This document shows positions 33,412 through 42,135 of a stretch of DNA of 64,000 nucleotides, in pieces. The stretch is from Comamonadaceae bacterium. Its GTDB lineage: Bacteria; Pseudomonadota; Gammaproteobacteria; Burkholderiales; Burkholderiaceae_C. The position numbers and the translations under genes were made by a program. Numbering within the stretch: position 1 is the first letter of the stretch; every line of letters starts with the position of its first letter. The notes under the pieces are model-generated. The model had not been told where the DNA came from. It did no database searches and worked only from the letters and a program-made list of their open reading frames with translations. The stretch is from contig CANCER010000012.1 of the NCBI GenBank assembly GCA_947375135.1, positions 1 to 64,000 on the forward strand. The letters run 5' to 3'.

Positions 33412-33460
33412 TTCATACTCCTGTTTTGAACTCGAAATTTATATACAAAGACAACCCACA

Positions 33461-34303
33461 TTAATCCACTTTGCGATAGGCCGCAGCCATCTCCGCCGCC
33501 CGTCGCTTTTCGGCCCGCGACATCAGAATGCTGGCAGCAAATACGCCAACGCTCACCACCGCAACCGTCAAAGTCGCAACGGTATTCACACTGGGGCTCA
33601 AACCCAAGCGCGCACGGCTGAAGATGGTGATCGGCATGGTGGTGGAGCCCGGCCCGTTGAGGAAGGCCGAGATCACCACATCATCCAGCGACAGCGTAAA
33701 GGTCAGCAGCCAAGCCGAGGCGATGGCCTGAGAAATCAATGGCAGGGTAATCAGAAAAAACACCTGCAATGGCCGAGCGCCCAGGTCTTGCGCCGCCTCT
33801 TCCAGCGAGGGGCTCATTTCCTGCAAACGCGATAGCACGATGACGGTGGCATAGGCCATGCCCAACAGCGTGTGCCCCAACCAGATGGTGGCAAAACCAC
33901 GTTCAGGAAAACCGAACATGCGTTGCACGGACACCAGCATCAGCAGCAGCGACAAACCAATGATCACCTCGGGCATCACAAGCGGCGAGTTCACCATGCC
34001 GGCAAACAGCGTGCGACCGGGAAAGCGCTTGAAGCGGTGCAATGTCAAAGCGGCCAGCGTGCCCAGAATCACCGAAGAGCAGCCAGTGGAAAAAGCCACC
34101 CGAAGCGACAGTTTGAAACCGTCGATGATTTCGCGGTCTTCCGCCAGAGCGGCATACCAACGCAGCGACAGCCCCCCCCAGTTGGTAACCATCGGGCTGG
34201 CGTTGAAGCTGAACACGATCAGCGTCAGGATGGGCAGATAGAGGAATACAAATACCCCGAACATCCAGGCATGGGAGGTCAGACGTGCGGCATTGAATTT
34301 CAT
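33461..34303 (-). CDS. potI: Putrescine ABC transporter permease PotI
   Basis: A 280-residue inner-membrane permease with six predicted helices and the ABC-permease loop EEAAQDLGARPLQVFFLITLP. RWYAALAEDREIIDGFKLSL and the DDVVISAFLNGPGSTTMPI segment are typical of PotI/PotC. The start overlaps the potH stop (ATGA). It ends the potFGHI operon; 49 bases separate its end from the porin-like gene start. Confidence 0.93.
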   Translation of the reverse strand: MKFNAARLTSHAWMFGVFVFLYLPILTLIVFSFNASPMVTNWGGLSLRWYAALAEDREIIDGFKLSLRVAFSTGCSSVILGTLAALTLHRFKRFPGRTLFAGMVNSPLVMPEVIIGLSLLLMLVSVQRMFGFPERGFATIWLGHTLLGMAYATVIVLSRLQEMSPSLEEAAQDLGARPLQVFFLITLPLISQAIASAWLLTFTLSLDDVVISAFLNGPGSTTMPITIFSRARLGLSPSVNTVATLTVAVVSVGVFAASILMSRAEKRRAAEMAAAYRKVD

Positions 34304-35223
34304 GCGCGACCTCCCGTGCTTTCAGCCTGGTACTTGTTGAACAGGGCCAGCGGAATAATGATGAGGCCCACCATGACCACCGCCACGCTGGCAGCCATGG
34401 GCCAGTCGTTGTTGCTGAAAAATTCATCCCACAGCACATGGCCGATCATCAAAGTCTCGGGGCCGCCCAGCAGGTCGGGAATCACGAACTCGCCCACGCA
34501 GGGGATGAACACCAACATGGAGCCGGCAATGACGCCGCTTTTGGACAGCGGCACCGTAATGCGCCAGAAGGCCTGCCAGGGTGTGGCACCCAAGTCCAGC
34601 GCGGCTTCGAGCAAACGCAGGTCCATCTTTACCAGGTTGGCGTAGAGCGGCAAAATCATGAAAGGCACATAGGTGTACACCATGCCCAGCACCAGCGAGA
34701 ACGGCGTGTTCATCATCTTCACCGGCTCGCTGATCAGACCCAGCGCCATGGCCGCGTTATTGAACACACCGGAATCGGCCAGGAGCATCTTCCATGCATA
34801 GACGCGCAGCAAAAAAGAGGTCCAGAACGGCAGCATCACCAGCATCAGCAAGGCAGGGCGCCGGTCTGCCGGGCTCCGCGCCAGAAAATAGGCGAACGGA
34901 TAGGCAATCGCCAGACAGATCAGGGTGGTGATGCCGGCAATCTTCAGCGAGCTGAAGTAGGCATTGAAATACAGCGAATCCTGCGTCAGGCTGATGTAGT
35001 TGCCGAACTTCAGTGTCAGCACGACCACGTCATCCCGCAGGGTGAACACGTCCTTGAAGAAAACCGCATCCATCTCGGACAGGCTGATCTTGAACACGAC
35101 CAAAAAGGGCAACATAAACACCAACAGCAAAAACGCCATGGGTATGGCGATGACGACGTTGCGTCCCCATGCCCCGGTGAGCTTGCTGTAAAGCGACTGG
35201 TTGGTAAGTGCAGCGGTGGCCAT
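34300..35223 (-). CDS. potH: Putrescine ABC transporter permease PotH
   Basis: A 307-residue permease with six helices and the conserved EAALDLGATPWQAFWRITVPL loop. PFWTSFLLRVYAWKMLL and CVGEFVIPDLLGGPETLMIG match PotH/PotB proteins. The ATG at 35223 lies five bases after the potG stop. It pairs with PotI and the ATPase PotG. Confidence 0.93.
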   Translation of the reverse strand: MATAALTNQSLYSKLTGAWGRNVVIAIPMAFLLLVFMLPFLVVFKISLSEMDAVFFKDVFTLRDDVVVLTLKFGNYISLTQDSLYFNAYFSSLKIAGITTLICLAIAYPFAYFLARSPADRRPALLMLVMLPFWTSFLLRVYAWKMLLADSGVFNNAAMALGLISEPVKMMNTPFSLVLGMVYTYVPFMILPLYANLVKMDLRLLEAALDLGATPWQAFWRITVPLSKSGVIAGSMLVFIPCVGEFVIPDLLGGPETLMIGHVLWDEFFSNNDWPMAASVAVVMVGLIIIPLALFNKYQAESTGGRA

Positions 35224-35228
35224 GGCGC

Positions 35229-36383
35229 TTACTGGGTCAAAACCACAACATCGCTGCCACACCACCACACATAAACCTTGTCACCCCAGGTCAGTTGGGT
35301 CTCACCATGGCGCGCGGCATTGGTGTGCGTCACCTTGAGGATGACGTCGTTGTCCAGTTTGACGTGGTAGGTCGTCAGGCTGCCCAGGTAGGCCAGGTCA
35401 TCGATCACGCCCTGCACAATATTGAAGCCCACCTCGGCCAGGGATTCACGCGCGCTGTCCGCAGGCAGCGCAGACTGGATGGTCATCTTTTCCGGACGTA
35501 CCGCGATGCTGACCTGCATGCCTTCGGTTCCCGTAATGCCGTGGCTCACATAGTGCTTGCACTCGGGGGACACAACGATGACATGGTCGGGCGCGTCGGC
35601 TTCCACCGCGCCCTTGAAAATGTTGACGCTGCCAATGAAGTCGGCAACAAACAGGCAGTTGGGCGTTTCGTAAATATCGGCCGGCGCACCGATCTGCAAA
35701 ATCTTGCCTTCGCTCATCACACCAATGCGCGTGGCCATGGTCATGGCCTCTTCCTGGTCGTGGGTCACCATGACGCAGGTGACGCCCACCTGCTCGATGA
35801 TGTCCACCAGTTCCAGTTGCGTGCGTTGGCGCAGCTTGGCGTCCAGCGCGCCCAGGGGCTCGTCCAGCAACAGCAGTTTGGGCCGTTTGGCCAGGCTGCG
35901 CGCCAAGGCTACGCGCTGCTGCTGACCGCCGGACAGCTGATGCGGCTTGCGCTTGGCGTATTGCTTGAGTTGCACCAGATCGAGCATCTGCCCCACCCGC
36001 TCGGCAATCTGGTTCTTGGGCATGCCATCACGTTGCAGACCAAAGGCAATGTTTTCCCACACCGTCAGGTGCGGAAACAAGGCGTAGCTCTGAAACATCA
36101 TGTTGATGGGCCGCTCGTAGGGCGCAAGCCCCACGATGTCCTGCCCGGCCAACAGAATCTGCCCGGAAGTCGGCGTCTCAAAGCCCGCCAACATGCGCAA
36201 CAGCGTCGATTTGCCACAGCCCGACGAACCCAGCAAGGCAAAGATCTCCCCTTGCTGGATGTCCAGTGTGACCTCGTCTACGGCGAACACATCGTCAAAC
36301 TGTTTGACGATGCGGTTGATTTGCAGAAATGGCTTCCCGCCGGTCTTTGCCGGGCCAGGGGTGTTGTTCGATGTGGTCGCCAC
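35229..36383 (-). CDS. potG: Putrescine ABC transporter ATP-binding protein PotG
   Basis: A 384-residue ATPase of the spermidine/putrescine class. Walker A is [13 protein letters not shown], the signature LSGGQQQRVALARSL and Walker B LLLLDEPLGALDAKLR; the switch His is in VTHDQEEAMT. A C-terminal TOBE-like domain (residues about 290-384) is typical of PotA/PotG. It lies between potF and potH. Confidence 0.94.
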   Translation of the reverse strand: MATTSNNTPGPAKTGGKPFLQINRIVKQFDDVFAVDEVTLDIQQGEIFALLGSSGCGKSTLLRMLAGFETPTSGQILLAGQDIVGLAPYERPINMMFQSYALFPHLTVWENIAFGLQRDGMPKNQIAERVGQMLDLVQLKQYAKRKPHQLSGGQQQRVALARSLAKRPKLLLLDEPLGALDAKLRQRTQLELVDIIEQVGVTCVMVTHDQEEAMTMATRIGVMSEGKILQIGAPADIYETPNCLFVADFIGSVNIFKGAVEADAPDHVIVVSPECKHYVSHGITGTEGMQVSIAVRPEKMTIQSALPADSARESLAEVGFNIVQGVIDDLAYLGSLTTYHVKLDNDVILKVTHTNAARHGETQLTWGDKVYVWWCGSDVVVLTQ

Positions 36384-36418
36384 AGATGCTTCCTTTGTTG
36401 CTATTTTTCTCGCCCAGA

Positions 36419-37552
36419 TTACAGACCGGTCTTGAAGGCTGTATGGGCCCGGCTTTCCAGACGGCGGATGTCATTGGTCAAGGCCTTGGGCGCAATCATG
36501 GTGGTCATCTCGGTCGCGCTGGGATAAGACGACGGATTGTTGGCAATGTCCGGACTGATCAGCTTCTTGGAGGCCAGGTTCAGGTTGGCGTATTTCACCT
36601 TGTTGGTGATGGCGGCCTGCACCTCGGGGCGCATGATGTAGTTCATGAACAGGTGCGCGTTCTTCGGGTGGCTGGCATCCGCCGGAATAGCCATCATGTC
36701 AAAAAACAAAATGGCACCATCCTTGGGCACAAACGCCTTGATGTCTTGCCCGGTCTTGCCCTCAATCGCGCGGGCGCGGGCAATATTGATATCGCCATTC
36801 CACCCCAGAGACAGGCAAATGGACCCGCTGGCCATGTCATTGATGTAGCCCGACGAGCTGAACAAGGTCACATAAGGCCGTACGGATTTCAGCAGAGCCG
36901 TCGCTTCCTGGTAGTCGCCGGGGTTCTTGCTGAACGGGTCCTTGTGCAGGTAATGCAGGGCCGCAGGCAACACTTCGCTACCGGCATCCAGCGTGGACAC
37001 GCCACAGCTTTTGAGCTTGCTGATGTACTTGGGGTTGAAGAACAGTTCCCAGATGTTGTCCGGCAGGGGTTCGCCACCCAGCGCCGCCTTGACCTTGGCG
37101 GTGTTGATGCCGATGGTGGTGTAGCCCCACAGCCAGTTCACCAGGTACTGGTTGCCGGGGTCAATGCTGCTTGCAATTTGCGCCTGCACAGCGGGGTCGT
37201 AGTTCTTCAGGTTGGGCAACTGCGTCTTGTCCAACTTGGACAGCAGGCCGCCACCGATTTGCAGCGGTGCAAAGGTGGAGGACGGCACCACAATGTCATA
37301 ACCCGTCTTGCCAGCCACCAGCTTGGCGTGCAGGATTTCGTTGTTGTCGTAGGTGTCATAGCGCACCTTGATGCCGGTTTCCTTTTCGAAATTGGCAATC
37401 GTGTCCTCGGCGATGTAGTCGGACCAGTTGTAGATGTTCAGCACTTTTTCTTCGTCCGCCATGGCAGACCCGGCCGCAAAGGTCATCAGGCCCGCAAGGG
37501 CCAATCCGCCAAGTAGTTCGCTCACCATTTTCACGGCTGAAAATTTAGTCAA
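36419..37552 (-). CDS. potF: Periplasmic putrescine-binding protein PotF
   Basis: A 377-residue binding protein with a signal peptide (residues 1-32, cut near SAMADEE). The putrescine-site motif YNWSDYIAEDT is followed by the two-lobed core. LPDNIWELFFNPKYISKLKSC and SLGWNGDINIARARAIEG also match PotF. A start eight codons later (MVSELLGGLAL) would still leave a signal peptide. It heads the potFGHI operon, with about 80 bases after the transaminase gene. Confidence 0.92.
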   Translation of the reverse strand: MTKFSAVKMVSELLGGLALAGLMTFAAGSAMADEEKVLNIYNWSDYIAEDTIANFEKETGIKVRYDTYDNNEILHAKLVAGKTGYDIVVPSSTFAPLQIGGGLLSKLDKTQLPNLKNYDPAVQAQIASSIDPGNQYLVNWLWGYTTIGINTAKVKAALGGEPLPDNIWELFFNPKYISKLKSCGVSTLDAGSEVLPAALHYLHKDPFSKNPGDYQEATALLKSVRPYVTLFSSSGYINDMASGSICLSLGWNGDINIARARAIEGKTGQDIKAFVPKDGAILFFDMMAIPADASHPKNAHLFMNYIMRPEVQAAITNKVKYANLNLASKKLISPDIANNPSSYPSATEMTTMIAPKALTNDIRRLESRAHTAFKTGL

Positions 37553-37633
37553 TTTAAGCTCCTAGGGTTCATCAAGTTGGAAAAGCTACGCCATGGTAAT
37601 ACGGTCTACAGCCGTCAAACCTACATGCAATCC

Positions 37634-39082
37634 CTATGCCAACCAGCCATTTTTCTGCACTTCGGCATAGGTTAAGTCGAGACACTTCACGATCAGTGCC
37701 ATCATTTCGTCGACTTGGGCATGGCTCATGGTGAGCGGCGGGGCGATGATCATGCGGTCGCCCACGGCACGCATGATCAATCCGTTGCCAAAACAGTGCC
37801 CGCGACACACCATTCCCACACTGAAAGCCGGATCGAAGCACTCCCGGGTTTGCTTGTTCCTGACCAATACCAGCCCGGCTGTAAAGCCGCAGGTTTCGGC
37901 CACAGCCACCAGCGGATGGCTGTTGAGTTCGGCAAAGCGCTTGGCCAGATAAGGGCCTATGTCGTCCTTGACCCGGCCCACCAGGTTTTCGCGCTCCATC
38001 AGTTCCAAATTGGCCAGGGCCACGGCGCAGGCCACCGGGTGGCCGCTGTAGGTGTAGCCGTGGTTGAACTCGCCACCTTTTTCAATCAGCACCTCGGCCA
38101 CGCGGTTGCCCACCATCACACCGCCCAGAGGGATGTAACCACTGGTCACGCCCTTGGCGAAGGTCACCAGGTCGGGCTTGTAGCCAAATTTTTCGTAGGC
38201 AAACCAGTGGCCCAGACGGCCGAAGGCGCAGATCACCTCGTCGCTGATCAGCAAAATGCCGTACTTGTCGACGATGCGCTGAATCTCGGGCCAGTAGGTA
38301 GCCGGTGGAATGATCACCCCCCCTGCGCCCTGCACGGGCTCGCCGATAAAGGCCGCCACTTTGTCGGCGCCCAGTTCCAGAATCTTGCTCTCCAGCCAGC
38401 CGGCCGCACGCATGCCAAAGTCGGCCTCGCTCTCGCCCGGCAGTCCGTTCTCAAAAAAGTAGGGCTGGTCAATGTGGGTGATATTGGGAATCGGCAAATC
38501 ACCTTGCGCGTGCATGCCGCCCATGCCGCCCAGGGACGCACCTGCCATGGTGCTGCCATGGTAGCCATTGATCCGACCGATGATGGTCTTGCGCTGCGGC
38601 TGGCCCAGCAGGTCCCAGTAACGGCGCACCATGCGCACATTGGTGTCGTTGCTCTCGCTGCCGCTGCTGGAATAGAACACATGCTTGAAACTGCGATCGC
38701 CCACGCCGGGCGCCAGAGACGCAAGTTTGGCCGCCAGTCTGGTGGCAGGAATATTGGTGGTCTGGAAAAAGCTGTTGTAGTAGGGCAGCGTCATCATCTG
38801 CTGGTAGGCCGCGTCCGCCAGTTCTTTGCGCCCGTAACCCACATTGACACACCACAGGCCGCTCATGCCGTCCAACACCTTCTTGCCCTCGGAGTCCCAG
38901 ACATAAATGCCCTCGGCATGGGTCATGACCCGGGCGCCGCGCGTGGCCAGGTCACCATGGTCGGTGAAGGAATGGATGTAGTGCGCGCTGTCCAGGGCCT
39001 GAATGGCCTTGGTGTCCATGGCCTGGGCCCGGCTGACCAGCGCCGGTGGGGCAATGAAGGGGGAAAAAGATGGGTTGCTCAT
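37634..39082 (-). CDS. spuC: Putrescine/diamine aminotransferase (SpuC-type, class III)
   Basis: A 482-residue PLP enzyme of the pyruvate-dependent class: HYIHSFTDHGDLATRGARVM, GMSGLWCVNVGYGRKELAD, SGSESNDTNVRMVRRYWDLL, GYHGSTMAGASLGGM, EPVQGAGGVIIPP and LLISDEVICAFGRLGHWFAYE. The PLP-lysine lies in TFAKGVTSGY. It would convert putrescine directly to 4-aminobutanal, in parallel with the glutamylated Puu route. The ATG at 39082 (MSNPSFSPFIAPP) is chosen for the family N-terminus. It follows puuA by 37 bases. Confidence 0.9.
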   Translation of the reverse strand: MSNPSFSPFIAPPALVSRAQAMDTKAIQALDSAHYIHSFTDHGDLATRGARVMTHAEGIYVWDSEGKKVLDGMSGLWCVNVGYGRKELADAAYQQMMTLPYYNSFFQTTNIPATRLAAKLASLAPGVGDRSFKHVFYSSSGSESNDTNVRMVRRYWDLLGQPQRKTIIGRINGYHGSTMAGASLGGMGGMHAQGDLPIPNITHIDQPYFFENGLPGESEADFGMRAAGWLESKILELGADKVAAFIGEPVQGAGGVIIPPATYWPEIQRIVDKYGILLISDEVICAFGRLGHWFAYEKFGYKPDLVTFAKGVTSGYIPLGGVMVGNRVAEVLIEKGGEFNHGYTYSGHPVACAVALANLELMERENLVGRVKDDIGPYLAKRFAELNSHPLVAVAETCGFTAGLVLVRNKQTRECFDPAFSVGMVCRGHCFGNGLIMRAVGDRMIIAPPLTMSHAQVDEMMALIVKCLDLTYAEVQKNGWLA

Positions 39083-39119
39083 AGCGTTTCTTTCGGTGTC
39101 GAGGGCAGTCAATAAAGGC

Positions 39120-40487
39120 TCAAACGTGGAGCAGCAAGTGCTCACGCTCCCAAGGTGAAATCACCTTCATGAACTCGTCAAATTCGAGCTCCTTGATTTC
39201 GGAATACACCGTGATGAACTCATGGCCCAGCACCTCGTGCAAATCGCTTTCTTTGCGCAGCCAGTCGAGTGCCTCGCCCAGGCTGCGCGGCAGCGAATAC
39301 GGCGCCAGGTAGGCGTCGCCTCGCATCTCGGGCTTGGGCTTGATCTTGTTTTTGATGCCCAGGTAACCGCAAGCCAGCGTCATGGCCATGGCCACATAAG
39401 GGTTGGCGTCGGCGCCGATGACGCGGTTTTCCACCCGACGCGCCGCCGGTGAGGAAATAGGCGAGCGGATACCCACGGTGCGGTTGTCGTAGCCCCATTC
39501 GATGTTGATGGGCGCGGCCGTGTTGCGCGACAGGCGGCGGTAGCTGTTCACATAGGGTGCCACCAGCACCATGGCGGCCGGAATATAGCGCTGCAGGCCG
39601 CCGATGTAATGCATGAACATTTCGCTTGGCGTGCCATCCGGGTTGCTGAACACGTTCTTGCCGGTCGCTACATCCAGCAAGCTCTGATGCACATGCATGG
39701 CGCTGCCCGGCTCACCCGCAATCGGCTTGGCCATGAAGGTGGCGTACATGTCGTGGCGCAGCGCCGCCTCGCGCACCGTGCGCTTGAAGAAGAACACCTC
39801 ATCGGCCAGGCCCAGGGGCTGGGCGTGGAAGAAGTTGATCTCCATCTGGCCGGCACCGACCTCATGGATCAGCGTGTCCACATTGAGTTCCATCTTGTCG
39901 CTGTAGTCGTAGATTTCCTCAAACAGCGGGTCGAACTCATTGACCGCATCAATGCTGTAAGCCTGGCGCGAAGTCTCCGCACGGCCGCTGCGGCCAATCG
40001 GCGGCTTTAGCAAGGTGTTGGGGTCGGTGTTGCGGGCGGTGAGGTAAAACTCCAGTTCGGGCGCCACGATGGGTTGCAGGCCCTCGGCCGCAAACAGGTC
40101 GCAGACGCGGCGCAACACACTGCGCGGCGCAAACGGCACCAGGTTGCCGGCATGGTCAAAGCAGTCGTGTATCACCTGCGCCGTCGGGTCTACCGCCCAG
40201 GGCACGATACGCACGGTGCTGGGGTCCGGACGCAGCTGCATGTCCTTGTCGGTCGGGTCTATCACGTCGTAGTAGGGCCCGCTCTCGGGAAACTCGCCGG
40301 TCACGCCCATGGCCACGATCGCCTGGGGCAGGCGCATGCCGCGATCTTCGGTGAACTTGCCGCGGGGCAGAATCTTGCCGCGCGCCACACCGGTCAAGTC
40401 AGGTACCAGGCATTCCACCTCGGTCACCCGACGCTCGTTGAGCCACTGTTCCAGATCGTTGAAATTCATGGTTTTCTTCTCACTCAT
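39120..40487 (-). CDS. puuA: Gamma-glutamylputrescine synthetase
   Basis: A 455-residue glutamine synthetase-fold ligase that couples glutamate to putrescine with ATP, the first Puu step. The signatures are CLVPDLTGVARGKILPR, APELEFYL, HEVGAGQMEINFFHAQPL, GSAMHVHQSLLDV and a VENRVIGADANPYVAMA block. It is divergent from the MocR-type regulator, from which it is separated by 160 bases. The ribosome-binding site GGAGAG precedes the ATG. A second, different GS-like gene lies at 27760-29091. Confidence 0.92.
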   Translation of the reverse strand: MSEKKTMNFNDLEQWLNERRVTEVECLVPDLTGVARGKILPRGKFTEDRGMRLPQAIVAMGVTGEFPESGPYYDVIDPTDKDMQLRPDPSTVRIVPWAVDPTAQVIHDCFDHAGNLVPFAPRSVLRRVCDLFAAEGLQPIVAPELEFYLTARNTDPNTLLKPPIGRSGRAETSRQAYSIDAVNEFDPLFEEIYDYSDKMELNVDTLIHEVGAGQMEINFFHAQPLGLADEVFFFKRTVREAALRHDMYATFMAKPIAGEPGSAMHVHQSLLDVATGKNVFSNPDGTPSEMFMHYIGGLQRYIPAAMVLVAPYVNSYRRLSRNTAAPINIEWGYDNRTVGIRSPISSPAARRVENRVIGADANPYVAMAMTLACGYLGIKNKIKPKPEMRGDAYLAPYSLPRSLGEALDWLRKESDLHEVLGHEFITVYSEIKELEFDEFMKVISPWEREHLLLHV

Positions 40488-40590
40488 CGCTCTCTCCTTG
40501 CTGCATGGCAGCGTACTGAACCGTACTCAAATATCCCGGCGCTTGACCCGTCACTGTGATGCCATTGTGTTGCAGAATTGGCCTTGATGC

Positions 40591-40623
40591 GGAGCCATTT
40601 GAAGTGGCTCCGTGGTGCCATTT
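40591..40623. promoter_or_regulatory. Candidate operator between puuA and the MocR-type regulator
   Basis: An inverted repeat, GGAGCCA (40591-40597) and TGGCTCC (40605-40611), overlaps a direct repeat of GCCATTT (40594-40600 and 40617-40623). Mixed direct and inverted repeats next to the gene are typical of MocR-family binding sites. It lies 25 bases before the regulator's start and 104 before puuA. Confidence 0.55.
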
Positions 40624-40647
40624 AGCAGCCATAACACCCATAACACC

Positions 40648-42120
40648 ATGCTGTCCGAACTTCTTCTGACCGAAATGACGCGCCTGAGCCAACAGGACAA
40701 CATGCCGCTACACCGCCAGTTGTACGAGGCGATACGCCGCGCCATCCTGGACGGCAAACTCGCAGCCGGCGACCGGCTCCCCTCCAGCCGGGAACTGACA
40801 CAGGACCTGAAGCTTTCCCGCAATACGGTGGTGGCAGCACTCAACCAGTTGGGGGTGGAAGGCTATCTGGTCAGCCGTGTGGGCAGCGGCACCTACGTCC
40901 ATGACAATGTGCCCAAGGCCCAGGCCCGTACCCTGCACGCGCGCAACTCCACCGCACAGGCCCAGCTTTCCCGACGCGGCACCGCACTGAGCACCACGTT
41001 CTGCGCCACGCAACTGGAGGTGCAACCCTTCACCCCCGGCCCGGCCGACTTCAGCGCCTTTCCAGCGGCCCTGTGGCAACGCCTGCAAAACAAGCACTGG
41101 CGCATGACCTATCCGGAGATGCTGGACTACAGCTACACGGGTGGCCATGCGCCGCTGCGCCGTGCCGTGGCGGACTACCTGCGCGTGTTTCGCAGCGTGC
41201 CGCTGGAGGTGGACCAGGTCATCATCACCAGCGGCACCCAGCAGTCCCTGGAGCTGTGTGCGCAGTTGCTGGGCGACCATGGCGACACCGTCTGGATGGA
41301 AGACCCCGCCTACTGGGGCGCGATCAAGGCCTTTATGGCCACCGGCTTGCGCCTGCACCCGGTTCCAGTGGACCAACACGGCATGGCGCCCGGCCCGGGC
41401 GACGAAAGGCAAGCACCGCGCCTGATCTACACCACCCCTTCGCACCAATACCCCACGGGTGCCGTCATGTCGCTGCCGCGGCGCCAGCAGTTGCTGGCCA
41501 TTGCTGCAGCCCACAATGCCTGGATTCTGGAGGACGACTACGACAGCGAATTCCGTTTCAGCGGCCCGCCCCTGTCCTCGCTGGCCGGGCTGGACCTGGA
41601 ACAGCGCGTGCTCTACATGGGCTCGTTTTCCAAGGTGCTGTACCCCGGCCTCAAGCTGGGCTATCTGGTGGTACCCAAGCGCCTGGTAGGCGCATTCAAG
41701 CAAGCGCATTACGACCTGAACCGCCCGGGCCAAATGCCCTTGCAGGCGGCCCTGGCCGAGTTCATCGAGCTGGGGCACTTTGCAAGCAGCCTGCGCCGCG
41801 CACGCCACAGCTATGCCGAGCGCCGCCACTGCCTGCTGGCAGCCTTGCAGCCCTGCCTGGGCCGGCACGCACACATCTCCGGGGCTGAACAGGGTCTGCA
41901 CCTGTGCCTGCGCCTGCCCGAGGCCTTGGACGACCAGGCCCTGGCGCTGCGCATTGGTGATCTGGGGCTGACGGTGCGCGCCCTGAGTGCCTATTGCCTC
42001 GCGCGCACCGATGCCCGGGGCCTGGTCATTGGCTACGGATACGCGCCACTGGCTGATATTGCCCATTACGGCCCGGTACTGGCCAAAGCCATCCACGCGG
42101 AACTGGCGCGTCTGGCCTGA
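40648..42120 (+). CDS. MocR-type (GntR/aminotransferase) transcriptional regulator of putrescine or GABA use
   Basis: A 490-residue fusion of a GntR winged helix (residues 18-85: PLHRQLYEAIRRAILDGKLA, then PSSRELTQDLKLSRNTVVAA) and an aminotransferase-fold sensor. The PLP-binding lysine is at about residue 329 in MGSFSKVLYPGLKLGY, so it can bind PLP. Such proteins (GabR, PdxR, TauR) sense amines or PLP adducts. Being divergent from puuA and the only regulator in the cluster, it probably controls the puu/pot genes. PdxR function cannot be ruled out. Confidence 0.85.
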   Translation: MLSELLLTEMTRLSQQDNMPLHRQLYEAIRRAILDGKLAAGDRLPSSRELTQDLKLSRNTVVAALNQLGVEGYLVSRVGSGTYVHDNVPKAQARTLHARNSTAQAQLSRRGTALSTTFCATQLEVQPFTPGPADFSAFPAALWQRLQNKHWRMTYPEMLDYSYTGGHAPLRRAVADYLRVFRSVPLEVDQVIITSGTQQSLELCAQLLGDHGDTVWMEDPAYWGAIKAFMATGLRLHPVPVDQHGMAPGPGDERQAPRLIYTTPSHQYPTGAVMSLPRRQQLLAIAAAHNAWILEDDYDSEFRFSGPPLSSLAGLDLEQRVLYMGSFSKVLYPGLKLGYLVVPKRLVGAFKQAHYDLNRPGQMPLQAALAEFIELGHFASSLRRARHSYAERRHCLLAALQPCLGRHAHISGAEQGLHLCLRLPEALDDQALALRIGDLGLTVRALSAYCLARTDARGLVIGYGYAPLADIAHYGPVLAKAIHAELARLA

Positions 42121-42135
42121 GTCTGCCCCAGCGTC

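Noticed and set aside
35208..36527. A 439-codon plus-strand frame opposite potG
   Set aside because: potG has all ABC motifs; the antisense product is His/Gln/Arg-rich with no family match that I can see.
40708..42096. A 462-codon minus-strand frame opposite the MocR-type regulator
   Set aside because: The plus-strand gene has a winged helix and a PLP lysine; the minus frame has no motif.
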